Assembly (NCBI GenBank): GCA_945956915.1
Contig: CAMFJH010000004.1
Coordinates: 62,001 to 126,000 of the forward strand
Reading direction: 5' to 3'
Source of the DNA: an uncultured Francisellaceae bacterium
GTDB lineage: Bacteria; Pseudomonadota; Gammaproteobacteria; UBA6186; Azoamicaceae
Length of the DNA: 64,000 nt
The notes under the pieces were generated by a model. It saw nothing but the letters and a program-made list of their open reading frames with translations. It ran no database searches and was not told where the DNA came from. The translations under genes were made by a program, and so were the position numbers. Positions 9,095 through 17,990 of this stretch are shown here, piece after piece. The first letter of the stretch is position 1; each line of letters starts with the position of its first letter.

Positions 9095-10152
9095 GGATGT
9101 TTATGTAAATCGCAAAATCTAATTTTATCTCCCACATTCACATTTAATACAGCAGCTACTTCTTCATCTATAGATACCAAGCCCGGTTCTATACATTCTA
9201 TGCTACCCATTGTCGCTCTAAACGCCAAGTGAGTATTCGAAATCATTTTGGGTACCATTTCTGTTGAAATTTTTTTAAGACTGTGAATCGTAGATATTGT
9301 ACTTTCTAGTCTTGTTTTTAATTCTGCTTTATTAACTTCAACCACGGGGCCAGCATCAAACACATCCACAAAGCCTCTGTTTTTAAAGCCTTCTTGCTCC
9401 AATAAATGCAAAGCTGAACGCGAATCTCTATGCGGCTCTCCTATTATTTTTTGACACTCTTTTGGCAAGAGTTCAATATAAACAGGATGAGTAGGCATTA
9501 GTTCTTTAACAAAGTGTTCCCCTTCGCACACACGCAGATAATTAGCATCTTTTAAACTCATGTCTAAAAAATAACGTCCTAATGATTCCCAAAAAATAGA
9601 ATTATTATTTTCATCTAATAATCCTCGCATTTGCGCATAAAGCGTGTCTGAAAAAAAATCGGGGAATGCCGCAATAAACAAACATCGCACACGTGATAAA
9701 AATTCACCCCGATGAGCCCCTCTAAAGTCTTTATTTAGAAACAAAGCCGTAAAATGAGACATCGTTTGGTAATGGGTTGATAAACTTAAAATATCATGTT
9801 GCTTATTTACTTTTAAATTCTGAGATATTTGTGCCAGCGTCTCAATTTTATAATTGTAAGCAACAGAACTGCTAGCTTGAGGCGCATCTATTGCACAGGT
9901 GCCAATGATTTTCTTTTGATTAGTTAAGGGATCTAAAAATTCCATTACAAAAAAGAAAAGTTTAGAAGAGTGCGAAGAGGATGCTTCAAAACTCTCTATG
10001 GATTTTTCAATTTTTTTTCTCATAACAGTGCGATTATTAACCAAAGAGGTAAACCCGACCCCGGCCTCTTCTCCAAATGCACAAACAATGTTTAAATCAT
10101 CAATACTCACAGGCCGTATTACGACCCTTCCATTGTCCATAGGCATCCCCAC
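9067..10152 (-). CDS. astA: Arginine N-succinyltransferase
   Basis: The 361-residue protein of the AstA family begins (after a short extra leader) VVIRPVSIDDLNIVCAFGEEAGVGFTSL, matching the GNAT-like N-terminal half. Further conserved phrases are LSTHYQ, LFLNKDFRGAHRG, LSRVRCLFIAAF and FVDVFDAGPVVE. It transfers succinyl from succinyl-CoA to arginine, the first AST step. It is slightly longer than the E. coli enzyme; Met5 or the internal Met at codon 3 may be the true start. It begins 2 nt after the M20 peptidase stop, so they are surely co-transcribed. Confidence 0.96.
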   Translation of the reverse strand: MGMPMDNGRVVIRPVSIDDLNIVCAFGEEAGVGFTSLVNNRTVMRKKIEKSIESFEASSSHSSKLFFFVMEFLDPLTNQKKIIGTCAIDAPQASSSVAYNYKIETLAQISQNLKVNKQHDILSLSTHYQTMSHFTALFLNKDFRGAHRGEFLSRVRCLFIAAFPDFFSDTLYAQMRGLLDENNNSIFWESLGRYFLDMSLKDANYLRVCEGEHFVKELMPTHPVYIELLPKECQKIIGEPHRDSRSALHLLEQEGFKNRGFVDVFDAGPVVEVNKAELKTRLESTISTIHSLKKISTEMVPKMISNTHLAFRATMGSIECIEPGLVSIDEEVAAVLNVNVGDKIRFCDLHKHPWEQKICIT

Positions 10153-10154
10153 TG

Positions 10155-11384
10155 TTATGAGCGATTATAAAGTCCTTCACTTAAACGTATCAAAATGGCA
10201 GTTGTTAATTTTATGCGATCTGCCAATTTATCGACTCTTAAAAATTCTTTATCGCTGTGTATGTCGCCGCCACAAACGCCCAAAGTATCTATATTAGGCA
10301 GTCCTGCTGCAGATAAGTTATTGCCATCACAACACCCTCCACTGGGTTTCCATATAATCGTTTGTCCTATTTCTGCACCAATTTTCTTAACCATTTCATA
10401 AAGTGCCAAGGTTTTATCCTTTAGCATTTTAGGAATCCGAGTAAATTTACCATGTAATTTTACACTAAACCCCTCTCTTTGCTTAAACATCTCGATGATT
10501 TTATCCATTTCTGCCTGTAGCCATTGTGCATCTTCTGGGTGTTTTATTCTAACGTCAATGCCGGCTATCGCTAAATCGGGGACAATATTGGTAGCACCGC
10601 CCCCTTGGATGTGGCCAATATTTAAAGTTAAGCCTTCTCGCTGACCATTTAGATTATCTAATAAGCCTATTATATTCGCTAATAAGGTAATCGCATTTCT
10701 ACCTTGCTCAAAGGCACGCCCTGCATGCGAAGCACGGCCTCTTACAACCAAGGTAAACATGCCACTGCCTTTACGTTCGCCTGCGAATGTGCCCTCTGAA
10801 TCCATCGCAGGTTCAAACACCAATCCCACTTGATGGAATTTAGCACGTTCTTCAAAAAAAAGGCCTGAACCATGCGAACCGATTTCTTCGTCCGGGTTAA
10901 TTAATAATTCCCAACCTAAGTTTTGAGCCCAGGGGCTATTTTCAAAAGCTTTTAGTGCATGCAAGATGATGCACAACCCCCCTTTCATATCTGCAACACC
11001 CGGGCCATTGAGAATCTCTTTAGAAAGACGATTCGCTGTTTGAAAATGATGTTCTATATCAAAAACAGTATCCATATGCCCTGTTAATAATACTTGAATA
11101 GGTGCTTTTGGTCTTTTCCAAAACCGCAACATCGGTCCCACATCTGTCGTGTTCATTTGACCTGTTTTATCAATTTCTTGTAAGGGCGGTAAAGACATGA
11201 CAGTGCCTTCGCATCCTAGATCTGAAAACGCTTGGGTTAAAATAGCTGCCATGCGCTCTAAGCCCCGCACATTATAAGAACCCGAGTTAATATTAGACCA
11301 TTGCGTAATTTGATCGACGATGGCTTCGTTATCCACCTCTAAGTTTTCTATAAATTCTTTTAAATCACAATATTCTTGTAACAC
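10155..11384 (-). CDS. M20 family metallopeptidase/deacylase (possible succinylglutamate desuccinylase substitute)
   Basis: The 409-residue M20/CPG2-like hydrolase has visible zinc-ligand motifs: LTGHMDTVFD (His and Asp), GVADMKGG (bridging Asp), NPDEEIGSHGS (Glu pair), FEPA, and a late GGDIHSD His. The family cleaves N-acyl or peptide bonds of amino acids. It is inserted between spoT (20-nt overlap) and astA (2-nt gap). No astE is seen in the window, so it could perform the last AST step (succinylglutamate to glutamate plus succinate). That role is inference from context only; a glutamate carboxypeptidase-type activity is the alternative. Confidence 0.85.
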   Translation of the reverse strand: MLQEYCDLKEFIENLEVDNEAIVDQITQWSNINSGSYNVRGLERMAAILTQAFSDLGCEGTVMSLPPLQEIDKTGQMNTTDVGPMLRFWKRPKAPIQVLLTGHMDTVFDIEHHFQTANRLSKEILNGPGVADMKGGLCIILHALKAFENSPWAQNLGWELLINPDEEIGSHGSGLFFEERAKFHQVGLVFEPAMDSEGTFAGERKGSGMFTLVVRGRASHAGRAFEQGRNAITLLANIIGLLDNLNGQREGLTLNIGHIQGGGATNIVPDLAIAGIDVRIKHPEDAQWLQAEMDKIIEMFKQREGFSVKLHGKFTRIPKMLKDKTLALYEMVKKIGAEIGQTIIWKPSGGCCDGNNLSAAGLPNIDTLGVCGGDIHSDKEFLRVDKLADRIKLTTAILIRLSEGLYNRS

Positions 11385-13482
11385 GTGTCACCCTATCCAA
11401 TGTTCTTAAATGACGCATAATGCGTGCCAAATGAGCGCGATTATGAATTTGAACTAAAAAAGTAAGCGTATTGTGCCGATCATCTCGTTTATCAATGTGT
11501 ACATTTTCAATATTAACATCGTAATCTACTAATACATTCGTTAAAATAGCCAATATACCGCGTGTATTTAAAACATCCAGTTGTATTTCCACATAAAATT
11601 CACCTTCGACGTTCTCAGCCCATTGTAAAAAAATATATTTTTCAGGCGCATGATAAATGTCAATCACTTGTTTACATTGTTCACGATGCACAACGATACC
11701 GCGACCTGCGTTTAAGCAACCAATAATCGCATCACCAGGAATAGGTTTACAGCATTTAGAAAAAGTCACTGCCATGCCTTCTGTACCCAAAATAGCAAAA
11801 GGCAATGAATTCGTATGCAGGGGTTGTTGTATATCTCTCAACGATTGGGGAATAAATTTTCTAGCCACCAAAGACGCAACCTGGTTACCCAAGCCTATAT
11901 CTTCATACAAATCATCGAGTGTTTCAAATTTTAATTCTTTTAATATGCCATCCAGTCTATCTGCTGAAAGCTCATCCAATTTTAAAGAAATAGTCACCAA
12001 GGCGCGATCCAATAACCGTTTTCCTAAATCCCTGGCCGCAGATAATTCTTGCGTCTTTAACCAATGTCTAATATTGGTTCTGGCTTTTGAAGTCACGACA
12101 AAACTTAACCACGCGGGGTTGGGATGCGCGCCTTCTGCAGTGACCACTTCAACGGTTTGACCACTTTTTAAACGTGTGCTTAAAGGCACCATACGCCTAT
12201 CCATTCTCGCTGCAATGCATGCATTTCCAACATCCGTATGCACAGCATAAGCGAAATCAACAATCGTTGCGCCCGAAGGTAAGGATAAAATATCTCCATC
12301 CGGTGTAAAGACATACACTTCATCGGGGTATAAATCGATTTTAACATGTTCTATAAATTCTAAAGAATTTCCGGTGTTTTTTTGCAGTTCTAACACACCG
12401 CTTAGCCAATTTTTGGCACGTGCTTCTGCATCGCTGATAGATTCTTCTTTAATTTTATACAACCAATGGGCTGCAATACCGTTTTCTGCCATACGATCCA
12501 TTTCTTCTGTGCGTATCTGAATTTCAACAGGGACGCCAAAAGGGCCTAACACCGTAGTGTGCAAAGATTGATAACCGTTGGATTTTGGAATAGCGATATA
12601 ATCTTTAAACCTACCATGTACAGGTTTATAGCTTTGATGGATCACACCCAATACCCGATAGCAGGTATCTATTTTGTCTACCAACACACGCAACGCATAA
12701 ACATCCATGATTTCTGAAAGCGCTAATTCTTTTTTTTGCATTTTTTTATACAAACTGTACAAATGCTTTTCTCGCCCCATTAAAGAAAGGGGTATGATAT
12801 TTTCTTGCTTTAATCTGGATTTCAAATTGTCTTCTAATTGATGAATCAATTCGCTACGATTTCCTCTTGCTTTTCTAACAGCATTGGCCAAGACTTTGTA
12901 TCGAATAGGATATAAATGCGAAAAGCCGATATCTTCGAATTCTATTCTAAAATGGTTCATACCTAAGCGATGGGCGATGGGTGCGTAAATTTCCAGCGTT
13001 TCTCGGGCAATTCGACGTCTTTTTTCTAAAGATAAATGACCCAATGTACGCAGGTTATGCAAACGATCGGCCAATTTAATAATAATCACCCGAATGTCTT
13101 TGGCCATCGCCAGCATCATTTTTCGCAAATTTTCAGCTTGAGCTTCTGCGCGTGTTTCAAATTTTATTAAGGCAAGCTTACTCACACCATCTACTAATTC
13201 CGCAACTTCAGCACCAAAATGCTCTGCAATCGCTTTTTTATCTAAAGGGGTGTCTTCAATAACATCGTGTAAAATAGCAGCAATAATACTTTGAGGATCC
13301 ATTTGCATTGCAGCTAAGATGCAGGCAACTTCTACAGGATGAGAAATATAAGGTTCACCTGAACATCGTGTTTGACCGGTATGTGCTTCTTTGGCAAACA
13401 GATAGGCACGGGTGAATTCAGCAATTTGATCTTGCGGTAAATAGGTTAATAATTGAGTCTTAAGGGCTTCAAAGTGATCCAC
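11365..13482 (-). CDS. spoT: Bifunctional (p)ppGpp synthetase/hydrolase
   Basis: The 705-residue Rel/SpoT protein has an HD hydrolase domain with H72-D73 and E76-D77 (LHDVIED), a synthetase domain with R291-F-K-D294 (the RxKD form of bifunctional enzymes rather than the RelA ExDD form) and GYQSLHT. A TGS domain (VYVFTPDGDILSLPSGAT) and a C-terminal ACT domain (ILTNVLVDYDVNIENV) follow. It makes and degrades the stringent alarmone. The gene follows rpoZ by 14 nt and overlaps the downstream M20 gene, so synthesis of the catabolic ast genes may share its transcript. Full length, with no lesions. Confidence 0.97.
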   Translation of the reverse strand: MDHFEALKTQLLTYLPQDQIAEFTRAYLFAKEAHTGQTRCSGEPYISHPVEVACILAAMQMDPQSIIAAILHDVIEDTPLDKKAIAEHFGAEVAELVDGVSKLALIKFETRAEAQAENLRKMMLAMAKDIRVIIIKLADRLHNLRTLGHLSLEKRRRIARETLEIYAPIAHRLGMNHFRIEFEDIGFSHLYPIRYKVLANAVRKARGNRSELIHQLEDNLKSRLKQENIIPLSLMGREKHLYSLYKKMQKKELALSEIMDVYALRVLVDKIDTCYRVLGVIHQSYKPVHGRFKDYIAIPKSNGYQSLHTTVLGPFGVPVEIQIRTEEMDRMAENGIAAHWLYKIKEESISDAEARAKNWLSGVLELQKNTGNSLEFIEHVKIDLYPDEVYVFTPDGDILSLPSGATIVDFAYAVHTDVGNACIAARMDRRMVPLSTRLKSGQTVEVVTAEGAHPNPAWLSFVVTSKARTNIRHWLKTQELSAARDLGKRLLDRALVTISLKLDELSADRLDGILKELKFETLDDLYEDIGLGNQVASLVARKFIPQSLRDIQQPLHTNSLPFAILGTEGMAVTFSKCCKPIPGDAIIGCLNAGRGIVVHREQCKQVIDIYHAPEKYIFLQWAENVEGEFYVEIQLDVLNTRGILAILTNVLVDYDVNIENVHIDKRDDRHNTLTFLVQIHNRAHLARIMRHLRTLDRVTRVTRIL

Positions 13483-13496
13483 GTTACCCTCTTCGT

Positions 13497-13709
13497 TTAC
13501 GCTAGAGTGTCCTCAACTTTTTTATCCTCACCCAAAAATCCTTCTGCAATTTCTCTTAAAGCGACTACCGTTGGCTTATCATTTGACCAAGAAACAGTAG
13601 GTTCAGCACTGCCCATTGCCAATTGTCTAGCTCTTTTTGCAGCGACTAAGACCAATACGAAACGATTATGAATTTTCTTTAAACAATCTTCTACTGTTAC
13701 ACGTGCCAT
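13497..13709 (-). CDS. rpoZ: RNA polymerase omega subunit
   Basis: The 70-residue protein starts [20 protein letters not shown] and continues [19 protein letters not shown], the conserved omega sequence. It helps assemble the beta' subunit and is part of a ppGpp-binding site on RNA polymerase, which fits its place between gmk and spoT, the classic gammaproteobacterial order. It is somewhat shorter than the E. coli protein because of a short C-terminal tail. Confidence 0.96.
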   Translation of the reverse strand: MARVTVEDCLKKIHNRFVLVLVAAKRARQLAMGSAEPTVSWSNDKPTVVALREIAEGFLGEDKKVEDTLA

Positions 13710-13726
13710 TTCTAAACTCCACTTAA

Positions 13727-14362
13727 TCAGTTTATTAACTTACTCATAATATGCATAAGGTGATATTGTTGAGATCTTAACTTTAAGCGATTTGAAAAGA
13801 CTATTGTCTTTAGTTCGCTTAAGGCCTGTTCAAATTGATCGTTACAAACAAGAAAATCATATTCAGTATAATGTGATATCTCATTCTTTGCTTCTTTCAT
13901 CCTCGATTCTACCACATCTGTGTTATCTTGAGCTCTCTTATTGATACGCTGGATTAAAGCATCCTCAGAAGGGGGTACAATAAAAATACTAATGGCATCA
14001 ATAAATTGCGCTCTGACTTGTCTTGCCCCTTGCCAATCAATCTCTAGCACGACATCAACCCCTTGTTTTAGGGTTTCCTGAACCCAAGTAGAAGAGGTGC
14101 CATAGTATTGACCAAATACTTTAGCATATTCCAAAAACAAGCCTTTTTTACGCATTTCTTTAAAAACAGCTTCTGAAACGAAGTGATAATCCTGCCCATC
14201 TAATTCAGCTTTACGACTTTCTCTTGTGGTGTGAGAAACGGAACCTTGTATATTAGATACGTCCTGAATCAGCGCTTTTACCAGACTTGTTTTACCTGTC
14301 CCTGATGCTGCCGAGATAATATACAAAGTACCTAAGGGGACCTGTTTGCTGAAATCTTCCAT
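13727..14362 (-). CDS. gmk: Guanylate kinase
   Basis: The 211-residue P-loop kinase converts GMP to GDP. The P-loop is [10 protein letters not shown] (residues 17-26), followed by the GMP-binding phrases [20 protein letters not shown] and [12 protein letters not shown]. It has normal length and sits 17 nt upstream of rpoZ in the same direction. Gmk is also a known ppGpp target in some bacteria, which makes the gmk-rpoZ-spoT grouping functionally coherent. Confidence 0.97.
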   Translation of the reverse strand: MEDFSKQVPLGTLYIISAASGTGKTSLVKALIQDVSNIQGSVSHTTRESRKAELDGQDYHFVSEAVFKEMRKKGLFLEYAKVFGQYYGTSSTWVQETLKQGVDVVLEIDWQGARQVRAQFIDAISIFIVPPSEDALIQRINKRAQDNTDVVESRMKEAKNEISHYTEYDFLVCNDQFEQALSELKTIVFSNRLKLRSQQYHLMHIMSKLIN

Positions 14363-14365
14363 CTT

Positions 14366-15592
14366 TTACTCTCTTAAAGCGCTACGCTTAGCCCTATATA
14401 CCATCACTAAAAAACTTAAAAAACCAAAACTAATCATACATAATAAATACAATGACATGGGCAAAGCTCTTCCTGCACTCACACCGCCTATATAATATAC
14501 ACTTAAAGCCGCAATACTCAATTGTAGAGAACCGAGTAAACCCGATGCACCTCCGGCAAAATGAATGGGAACTGAAGACATCGCAGCAGCAGAGCCTATG
14601 GGGAAAAGAAAACCATTACCTATGGTAATAATAGACATCGGTAAAATGATGGCCAAAGGGTTTGCCGCAAAAAAATAGGCGGACATAACCAAGCTCATAC
14701 CCCCTAATACAAAAAACAAAAAACCTACCCCTAAAGCTTTCTCGATAGAACAAAAGGAAATTAATCTTTTGGCACCCAAATTGCCTATTAAGTAGGAGAT
14801 GGATAAAGTCACATAAAAATATCCAATTTCTTCCGCAACAAAACCTTGCTTGTCAAAGATAAAAGGAGATTCACTGGTATAACAACGAAATACGGCATAA
14901 CTCATACAAAGTATGCAAGCATATCCTAAAAAAAAGATATTTTTAAAAACATCTGTGTATCCATAATCTGAGCATTCTTTATTTCTTTGTGCCCTGGCAT
15001 CACGGGAAGTATCTTCTAAAAAGATGCTAATCAGCATAAATACGACGACTCCTAAGCCTGCTAAAAAATAAAAATTGGCTCGCCAATCAAAAAAATGTGT
15101 TAAATATCCCCCAAGAAAAGGAGAAATTGCAGGTGATAGGCCAATAATAGGATAAATAGTTGTAAATATTTTTACCGTTTCTGTTTTATTAAAACGATCG
15201 GCAATAATGGCTCTGCTTAAAACCGAACCCACGGCAGATCCCATGGCTTGCAGGCCTCTAAACACGATCAATTCTGTCAAAGTATCTGCACGTGCTGCAA
15301 AGATAGACGCCAGCGTAAACAGGCTATAACCAAACAATAAAATAACTTTGGGGCCGAAGCGATCAGACAACCTGCCATAGAGTATTGAAGACAAAGCTAA
15401 GACAAAGAGATAAACCGTGATACTGGCTTGAATATCGGTTTGCTGACAGTCGAAGTAAGTAGCCATTTCAGGCAAGGCGGGTAAACAGATATCAGAGGCC
15501 ACTAGGCCCACAGAACTCATTAAAATCATCAGCAATAAGAAAATGCCTTTGTTTTCTAAGGGTTTGATATTTGGATTGGCTATGCTTGACAT
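14366..15592 (-). CDS. Bcr/CflA-type MFS drug exporter
   Basis: The 408-residue protein has about 12 hydrophobic segments and the MFS signature LYGRLSDRFGPKVILLFG between TM2 and TM3. The opening (LLLMILMSSVGLVASDICLPALPEM, seen in pieces) is typical of the Bcr/CflA subfamily, proton antiporters for bicyclomycin, sulfonamides or chloramphenicol-like compounds. It ends 3 nt before gmk, so it may head the long minus-strand operon, although a promoter for gmk inside it is likely. The substrate is unknown. Confidence 0.9.
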   Translation of the reverse strand: MSSIANPNIKPLENKGIFLLLMILMSSVGLVASDICLPALPEMATYFDCQQTDIQASITVYLFVLALSSILYGRLSDRFGPKVILLFGYSLFTLASIFAARADTLTELIVFRGLQAMGSAVGSVLSRAIIADRFNKTETVKIFTTIYPIIGLSPAISPFLGGYLTHFFDWRANFYFLAGLGVVVFMLISIFLEDTSRDARAQRNKECSDYGYTDVFKNIFFLGYACILCMSYAVFRCYTSESPFIFDKQGFVAEEIGYFYVTLSISYLIGNLGAKRLISFCSIEKALGVGFLFFVLGGMSLVMSAYFFAANPLAIILPMSIITIGNGFLFPIGSAAAMSSVPIHFAGGASGLLGSLQLSIAALSVYYIGGVSAGRALPMSLYLLCMISFGFLSFLVMVYRAKRSALRE

Positions 15593-15750
15593 TGAGAGGC
15601 CTTAAAACAGCTATAAAAAATGGTATAGTAAATAATCTATCATTGTAGGTTAGTTTTTTAAACTGTGTCAAGCCGTTTTAGGCCACTACAAGCTACCTGT
15701 AGAAAGGCTATTTTTTATGTGTATACGCATTTATGTCTAAACCAATTTAT

Positions 15751-15802
15751 TTGTCATTTTAATTAAAATGTCGTATACTATTTTTAGGTCATAAAACAGG
15801 AG
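15751..15802 (+). promoter_or_regulatory. Promoter with perfect 16-bp palindrome and SD for the AbrB/VapC operon
   Basis: TTGTCA (15751-15756) and TATACT (15774-15779) are separated by exactly 17 bp. The perfect palindrome CATTTTAATTAAAATG occupies 15755-15770, between and overlapping these boxes, the expected place for an autoregulatory operator. AGGAG at 15798-15802 lies 7 nt before the ATG. Confidence 0.75.
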
Positions 15803-15809
15803 TTGTGTC

Positions 15810-16061
15810 ATGTTAGAAGCAAAAACCATGGTCACTAAAGGGGGAAGAATCGTCATCCCTTCTTTCATACGCAAAGAACTACATTTAAATGTAGGTGAAG
15901 AGGTTATACTTAAGGTAAAATCTGGAGAAATACATATATCTACGCTAAAACAAACCATTAAGAATGCTCAAGCTTCTGTTCGGCATTATAATAAACAAAA
16001 AATTTCTTTAAAAGATGCACTGATAGCAGAAAGAAGGTCTGAAGCTAAGCATGAAAAATAA
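15810..16061 (+). CDS. AbrB/MazE/SpoVT-family antitoxin
   Basis: The 83-residue protein has an N-terminal swapped-hairpin DNA-binding domain (TMVTKGGRIVIPSFIRKELHLNVGEEV) and a C-terminal tail rich in Lys and Arg (KQKISLKDALIAERRSEAKHEK) that would bind the PIN toxin. It overlaps the next gene by 11 nt. In known systems such an antitoxin binds palindromes in its own promoter; the palindrome upstream is the obvious candidate operator. Confidence 0.92.
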   Translation: MLEAKTMVTKGGRIVIPSFIRKELHLNVGEEVILKVKSGEIHISTLKQTIKNAQASVRHYNKQKISLKDALIAERRSEAKHEK

Positions 16062-16437
16062 ATATGTATTAGATGCTTCTGCTTTAATTGCATTGATTAA
16101 TGAAGAAAATGGACATGAAAAAGTCATAGATTTCCTACCCGAAGCTTGTATCTCTACAGTTAACTTTTCAGAAGTCGTATCCATTTTGCAGGGAATCTCG
16201 ATGCCAGATAAGGAAATTAAACAATTAATGCACGATTTAGTGCATTCAGTAATACCTTTTGATGAAATTCAGGCTTATCAAACAGCAGAATTAAAAGCAT
16301 TAACAAAAACTAAAGGATTATCCCTTGGAGATAGAGCTTGTATAGCGCTAGGACAAATTAACAATATTCCTGTTATCACTGCAGATAAAATTTGGTCAAC
16401 TATTAAATTAGATGTAAAAATCATTCTTGTCCGTTAA
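16051..16437 (+). CDS. PIN-domain toxin (VapC-like ribonuclease)
   Basis: The 128-residue PIN domain has the four acidic metal-binding residues in place: D8 (VLDASALIAL), E41 (NFSEVV), D94 (SLGDRACIAL) and D112 (VITADKIW). VapC toxins cleave tRNA or rRNA when the antitoxin is degraded. It is translationally coupled to the AbrB-type antitoxin through an 11-nt overlap, and its stop lies 13 nt before xthA, which may be partly read from the same promoter. It appears intact and active. Confidence 0.93.
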   Translation: MKNKYVLDASALIALINEENGHEKVIDFLPEACISTVNFSEVVSILQGISMPDKEIKQLMHDLVHSVIPFDEIQAYQTAELKALTKTKGLSLGDRACIALGQINNIPVITADKIWSTIKLDVKIILVR

Positions 16438-16450
16438 TTAGGAGCCTTAC

Positions 16451-17242
16451 ATGCGTGTTATGTCTATGAATTTAAATGGGATTCGTTCCGCAGCTCAAAA
16501 AGGGTTTTTTAGCTGGCTGCCTAGCCAAAATGTGGATGTGGTCTGTTTTCAAGAAATTCGAGCGCAATTTCACCAATTAGAAGAAAATCCTATTTTCTTC
16601 CCTGATGAATATCATACTTATTTTTTTGATGCAGAAAAAAAAGGATACAGCGGTGTCGCCATCTACAGCCGGGTTGAACCTGATAAAGTTACAAAAGGCG
16701 GTTTAGGGTGGCATGAAGCGGATACTGAAGGGCGCTATATTCAAGCAGATTTTGGTAATTTAAGTATTGTCTCTCTTTATTTGCCTTCTGGGACCAGCGG
16801 TGAAGCACGTCAAGCCATTAAATTTGATTTCTTAGCCAGATTCAGACAGCATTTAGATAAAAAAAGACAAGACGGTAGGCAATATATTATCTGTGGCGAT
16901 TTTAATATTGCCCATAAAGCCATCGATTTAAAAAACTGGAAAAGTAATCAAAAAACTTCTGGATTTTTGCCAGAAGAACGGGCTTGGCTTGATGAACTGT
17001 TTGGTCCTGCAGAGTTTGTAGATGCCTTTAGAGTGGTTAATCAAGAACCGGATCAATATACCTGGTGGTCACAAAGAAGTGTGAGTGCACGAGCGAAAAA
17101 TATTGGTTGGAGAATCGATTATCATGTTGTAACACCCAATCTAAAACCCCATATCCAAGCAGCCACTATTCATACTGCCGATTTTTTTTCAGATCACGCG
17201 CCTTTAATTGTGGATTATGACTTGAATCTCAATGAAAAATAA
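16451..17242 (+). CDS. xthA: Exodeoxyribonuclease III
   Basis: The 263-residue EEP-fold nuclease has E35 (CFQEIRA), GDFNIAH and the terminal SDHAPLIVDY active-site motifs. It has AP endonuclease and 3'-5' exonuclease activity in base excision repair. SD AGGAG precedes the ATG. It is convergent with rph with only 7 nt between stops, and no clear terminator hairpin is visible there. Confidence 0.96.
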   Translation: MRVMSMNLNGIRSAAQKGFFSWLPSQNVDVVCFQEIRAQFHQLEENPIFFPDEYHTYFFDAEKKGYSGVAIYSRVEPDKVTKGGLGWHEADTEGRYIQADFGNLSIVSLYLPSGTSGEARQAIKFDFLARFRQHLDKKRQDGRQYIICGDFNIAHKAIDLKNWKSNQKTSGFLPEERAWLDELFGPAEFVDAFRVVNQEPDQYTWWSQRSVSARAKNIGWRIDYHVVTPNLKPHIQAATIHTADFFSDHAPLIVDYDLNLNEK

Positions 17243-17249
17243 GTCTGTA

Positions 17250-17969
17250 TTAATCAATTCCTAAGGCTTCTCGTTGTTTTTGGATTAATGTTTTGATGCC
17301 CCCTTTTGCTAAATCTAACATGCCTTGCAAATCCTGAATATGGAAAGGACTTTTTTCTGCAGTCCCTTGAATTTCTATGAACTCTCCTTTTTCAGTCATC
17401 ACTACATTCATATCCGTGTTGGCATTCGAATCTTCGATATAATCTAAATCTAAAACGGGGATTTCTTTATAAACGCCCACAGAAACCGAAGCAATTAAAT
17501 GTTTTATAGGATTAACTTTTAATTTGCCCCTTTGTCTTAAAAAATTGACTGCATCCACCAAAGCCACACAACTGCCCGTAATACCCGCTGTACGAGTACC
17601 ACCATCGGCTTGCAATACATCACAATCAATGGCAATGGTATAATCACCCAGTGCTGATAAATCAATAGCAGAACGTAAGGAACGACCAATTAAACGTTGA
17701 ATTTCTTGAGTGCGCCCACTTTGTGAACCCCGTGTGGCTTCGCGTTGCATACGTTCATTGGTTGAACGGGGTAACATACCATATTCAGCGGTTAACCAAC
17801 CTTGGTTCGTGCCTTTTAAAAATTTAGGCGTTCCAGGCACAATACTGGCTGTGCAAATCACCTTGGTATCGCCATATTCAATTAATACCGAACCTTCAGC
17901 ATGTTTAACATAATTGCGTGTGATACGGATATCTCTTAGTTCATCTCTATTTCTAGCACTGGGTCTCAT
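17250..17969 (-). CDS. rph: Ribonuclease PH
   Basis: The 239-residue phosphorolytic 3'-5' exoribonuclease trims tRNA 3' ends. It begins [16 protein letters not shown] and contains [37 protein letters not shown] and the Asp-rich phosphate-binding [13 protein letters not shown]. Length is normal. It is separated by 21 nt from the upstream phosphohexomutase gene and probably co-transcribed with it. Confidence 0.97.
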   Translation of the reverse strand: MRPSARNRDELRDIRITRNYVKHAEGSVLIEYGDTKVICTASIVPGTPKFLKGTNQGWLTAEYGMLPRSTNERMQREATRGSQSGRTQEIQRLIGRSLRSAIDLSALGDYTIAIDCDVLQADGGTRTAGITGSCVALVDAVNFLRQRGKLKVNPIKHLIASVSVGVYKEIPVLDLDYIEDSNANTDMNVVMTEKGEFIEIQGTAEKSPFHIQDLQGMLDLAKGGIKTLIQKQREALGID

Positions 17970-17990
17970 GAGTTTTACTCCACATTATTT

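Noticed and set aside
11657..12160. 167-codon plus-strand frame opposite spoT
   Set aside because: spoT is intact and conserved throughout; the opposite frame has no recognizable sequence.
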